A stretch of 64,000 nucleotides of DNA from Paramecium octaurelia (taxonomy: Eukaryota > Ciliophora > Oligohymenophorea > Peniculida > Parameciidae): NCBI GenBank assembly GCA_905182995.1, contig CAJJDP010000063.1:251846-315845 (forward strand), read 5' to 3'. Below are positions 62,673 to 64,000 of the stretch, piece after piece (positions within the stretch are counted from its first letter, which is position 1; each line of letters begins with the position of its first letter). The notes below the pieces were generated by a model. The model was not told where the DNA came from. It saw nothing but the letters and a program-made list of their open reading frames with translations, and ran no database searches. The position numbers and the translations under genes are program-made.

Positions 62673-63250
62673 CCCTTAATACTGATTGGCTTCGTCAATT
62701 AAAGATGTTTTCACAATCAACTTAATTCATATAGGTTATAGGTTTAAATAATTAAGTATGTATGTGATTTTTTGAATTTTGGATCTACTTATCTCACAAA
62801 TTCAGTTTTAATGAGTCATTGGCACCTTAATGTTGCTCATAGTTTAAATAGAGATTACTATTATGTTTATTTTGTATTTTATTTAATGATTAATCAAGAA
62901 TTTGTTTTTTTGCTATCCACAGTCTTTCTAATATAATCTACAGTTTGGAAGAAGTGTCTTAAAGAATAATTGTTATATTAAGATACTCCTTCTGTCTTAA
63001 AATAAGCTTGACTAGAAAACAATTCTACTAATATATAGCAATATAAGAACTTCTTGTATTAAGAGAACTTGGAATATTGTACAATAGAAAATCGAAAATG
63101 AGATTAAATAAACTTAGATGCTAACTTGAATAAGAAATAAAAACTATTAAAATATTAATAATGAAACATTGTCTAATGAGGGAAAAACACCAATGAGAAT
63201 TTATAGATAATAGAAAAATATCATTAGATAAATGTAATACTATGATAAAT
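62673..63250. other. Relic fragment of the duplication plus spacer
   Basis: Positions 62673-62800 match, inverted, the sequence near 28261-28360 of the unrecognised plus-strand relic. About 515 bp is missing between this fragment and the kinase part. From 62801 to 63250 I see only AT-rich spacer without a supported gene. Confidence 0.6.
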
Positions 63251-63896
63251 TCATTATTATTATTATTAATTTTAAATATCCTATATATTTTTTATTAGTT
63301 GATCGTAATATTAGAAAGTTTTTTTTTTTTCCTCTTCAAATTTAATTTTGTGTGTTTTCAATGTATTAGTTAATACTTAGAACTTTTGCTTGTATTGTTA
63401 AATAGATGTCTCTAATTAATTCAACTCAGATTGGTAATCACTAATACCACTAATTGCAGAATCTTATTTTTTTTCAAATTTTTCATATTTTTCATATTTT
63501 TCTGATTTTTCTGAAAAAAAAGTTGAATTAGCACTTTTTGATTGTGCAAAATTCTACAATTAAGCACTAACTCTTTCCATGCTTTCATTAAGCTAGGGAA
63601 TATTTTGATCTTGAATTTATTAAAACATATTTTGGGTCTAAGAGAATTAATTGTTAAAGATGTCTGAATGTGCTTTAATTGTATCTTTTAGTTTTTGCTA
63701 TTGACTTTAATCTAAAGTCTTTGGTGTCGATTAGCTAATTTTATTATCATTTAATCTTAAGATATGGTAACTTAAAATAAGATCTTTGTATTGTTATTTT
63801 GAGAGGCTAGTATCTATTTATCAAAATTGAACTTATACTTTCTAAAACGTTAATAGCCTCACTAATTTACATATCATATTTCCAATTGATTGACAT
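63251..63896 (-). CDS. Coiled-coil protein, 206 aa
   Basis: One 25-nt GTA...TAG intron (63815-63839) with an in-frame TGA links MSINWKYDMQISEAINVLE to the main exon. The rest is a long coiled-coil, rich in Gln, Lys, Ser and Glu: TLDQSQQQKLKDTIKAHSD, MFQQIQDQNIPQLNESM, and a repeat SEKSEKYEKYEKFEKK. Ends NIQDIQNQQQQ. A 12-base A run near the 3' end is part of the reading frame and a risk for sequencing error. No membrane anchor, so not a SNARE in the usual sense. Function unknown. Confidence 0.6.
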
Positions 63897-64000
63897 TGAA
63901 TTATTATAATAATATATATTTGATATGAATTATTTTATTAAATGAGAGGATAAGATTTCGATTTAATTTTTTTTCTGGAAACTCTTGATTACTAAATTAT
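63897..64000. other. Spacer at the window end
   Basis: 104 bp of AT-rich sequence upstream of the coiled-coil gene. No telomeric C4A2/C3A3-type repeats are present, so the scaffold continues beyond the window. Confidence 0.5.

Overview
The window reads as a macronuclear scaffold of a ciliate of the genus Paramecium. TAA and TAG stand at glutamine positions inside conserved domains and TGA is the only working stop. Introns are tiny (about 19-35 nt, nearly all GTA...TAG). The DNA is very AT-rich, genes sit 3-150 bp apart, and a single-domain truncated haemoglobin closely resembles the known Paramecium protein. All gene models below were built by reading TAA/TAG as Gln and removing tiny introns. 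Standard-code ORFs here are only fragments of genes.

Layout. 1-1604 (+): partial F-BAR-like/KIAA0513-like protein. 2006-3170 (-): a small PP1-docking protein and an unknown protein. 3290-5081 (+): decayed gene. 5136-6528 (-): Ulp1/SENP protease. 6950-8150 (-): decayed coiled-coil gene. 8159-10328 (-): enkurin and a NOTUM-like esterase. 10393-11190 (+): aldehyde dehydrogenase relic. 11440-14433 (-): EF-hand protein, partly repeated by an assembly joint. 14620-15000 (-): small unknown protein. 15404-17946 (+): hybrid histidine kinase with receiver. 18051-18566 (-): unknown. 18815-20631 (-): divergent, frame-broken protein kinase. 20697-22031 (+): unknown. 22590-23750 (-): RRM protein. 24001-24690 (+): relic. 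24732-25293 (-): secreted C39-like protein with a frameshift. 25621-28925 (+): relic, partly repeated by an assembly joint. 28975-30582 (+): protein kinase. 30604-31838 (-): ABHD/EMB8 hydrolase. 31871-33660 (+): acidic protein and relic. 34087-42493 (-): giant VLIG-like GTPase with zinc-ribbon-like cluster and C-terminal vWA domain. 42864-45046 (-): R1R2R3 Myb protein, shown twice by an assembly joint. 45184-47030 (-): SHIPPO-repeat protein. 47064-48271 (-): MORN-repeat protein. 48916-49298 (+): truncated haemoglobin. 49849-50460 (+): relic. 50778-59603 (+): IP3-receptor-type calcium channel. 59607-61067 (-): SNF1/AMPK-like kinase. 61380-62800 (-): decayed inverted copy of the 29-30 kb kinase. 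63251-63896 (-): coiled-coil protein.

Functional themes are cilia (enkurin, SHIPPO and MORN proteins), calcium (EF-hand protein, IP3 receptor) and phosphorylation (histidine kinase, several Ser/Thr kinases, PP1 docking). No operon logic is implied, since neighbours are independent eukaryotic genes. Two things dominate the unusual content. First, there are three places where a single N separates two apparently identical 1.26-1.41 kb blocks, almost certainly unmerged contig-end overlaps. Second, there are many gene relics in different states of decay, as expected in a Paramecium genome losing duplicates after whole-genome duplication. The most novel intact gene is the 2,785-residue GTPase-vWA protein.
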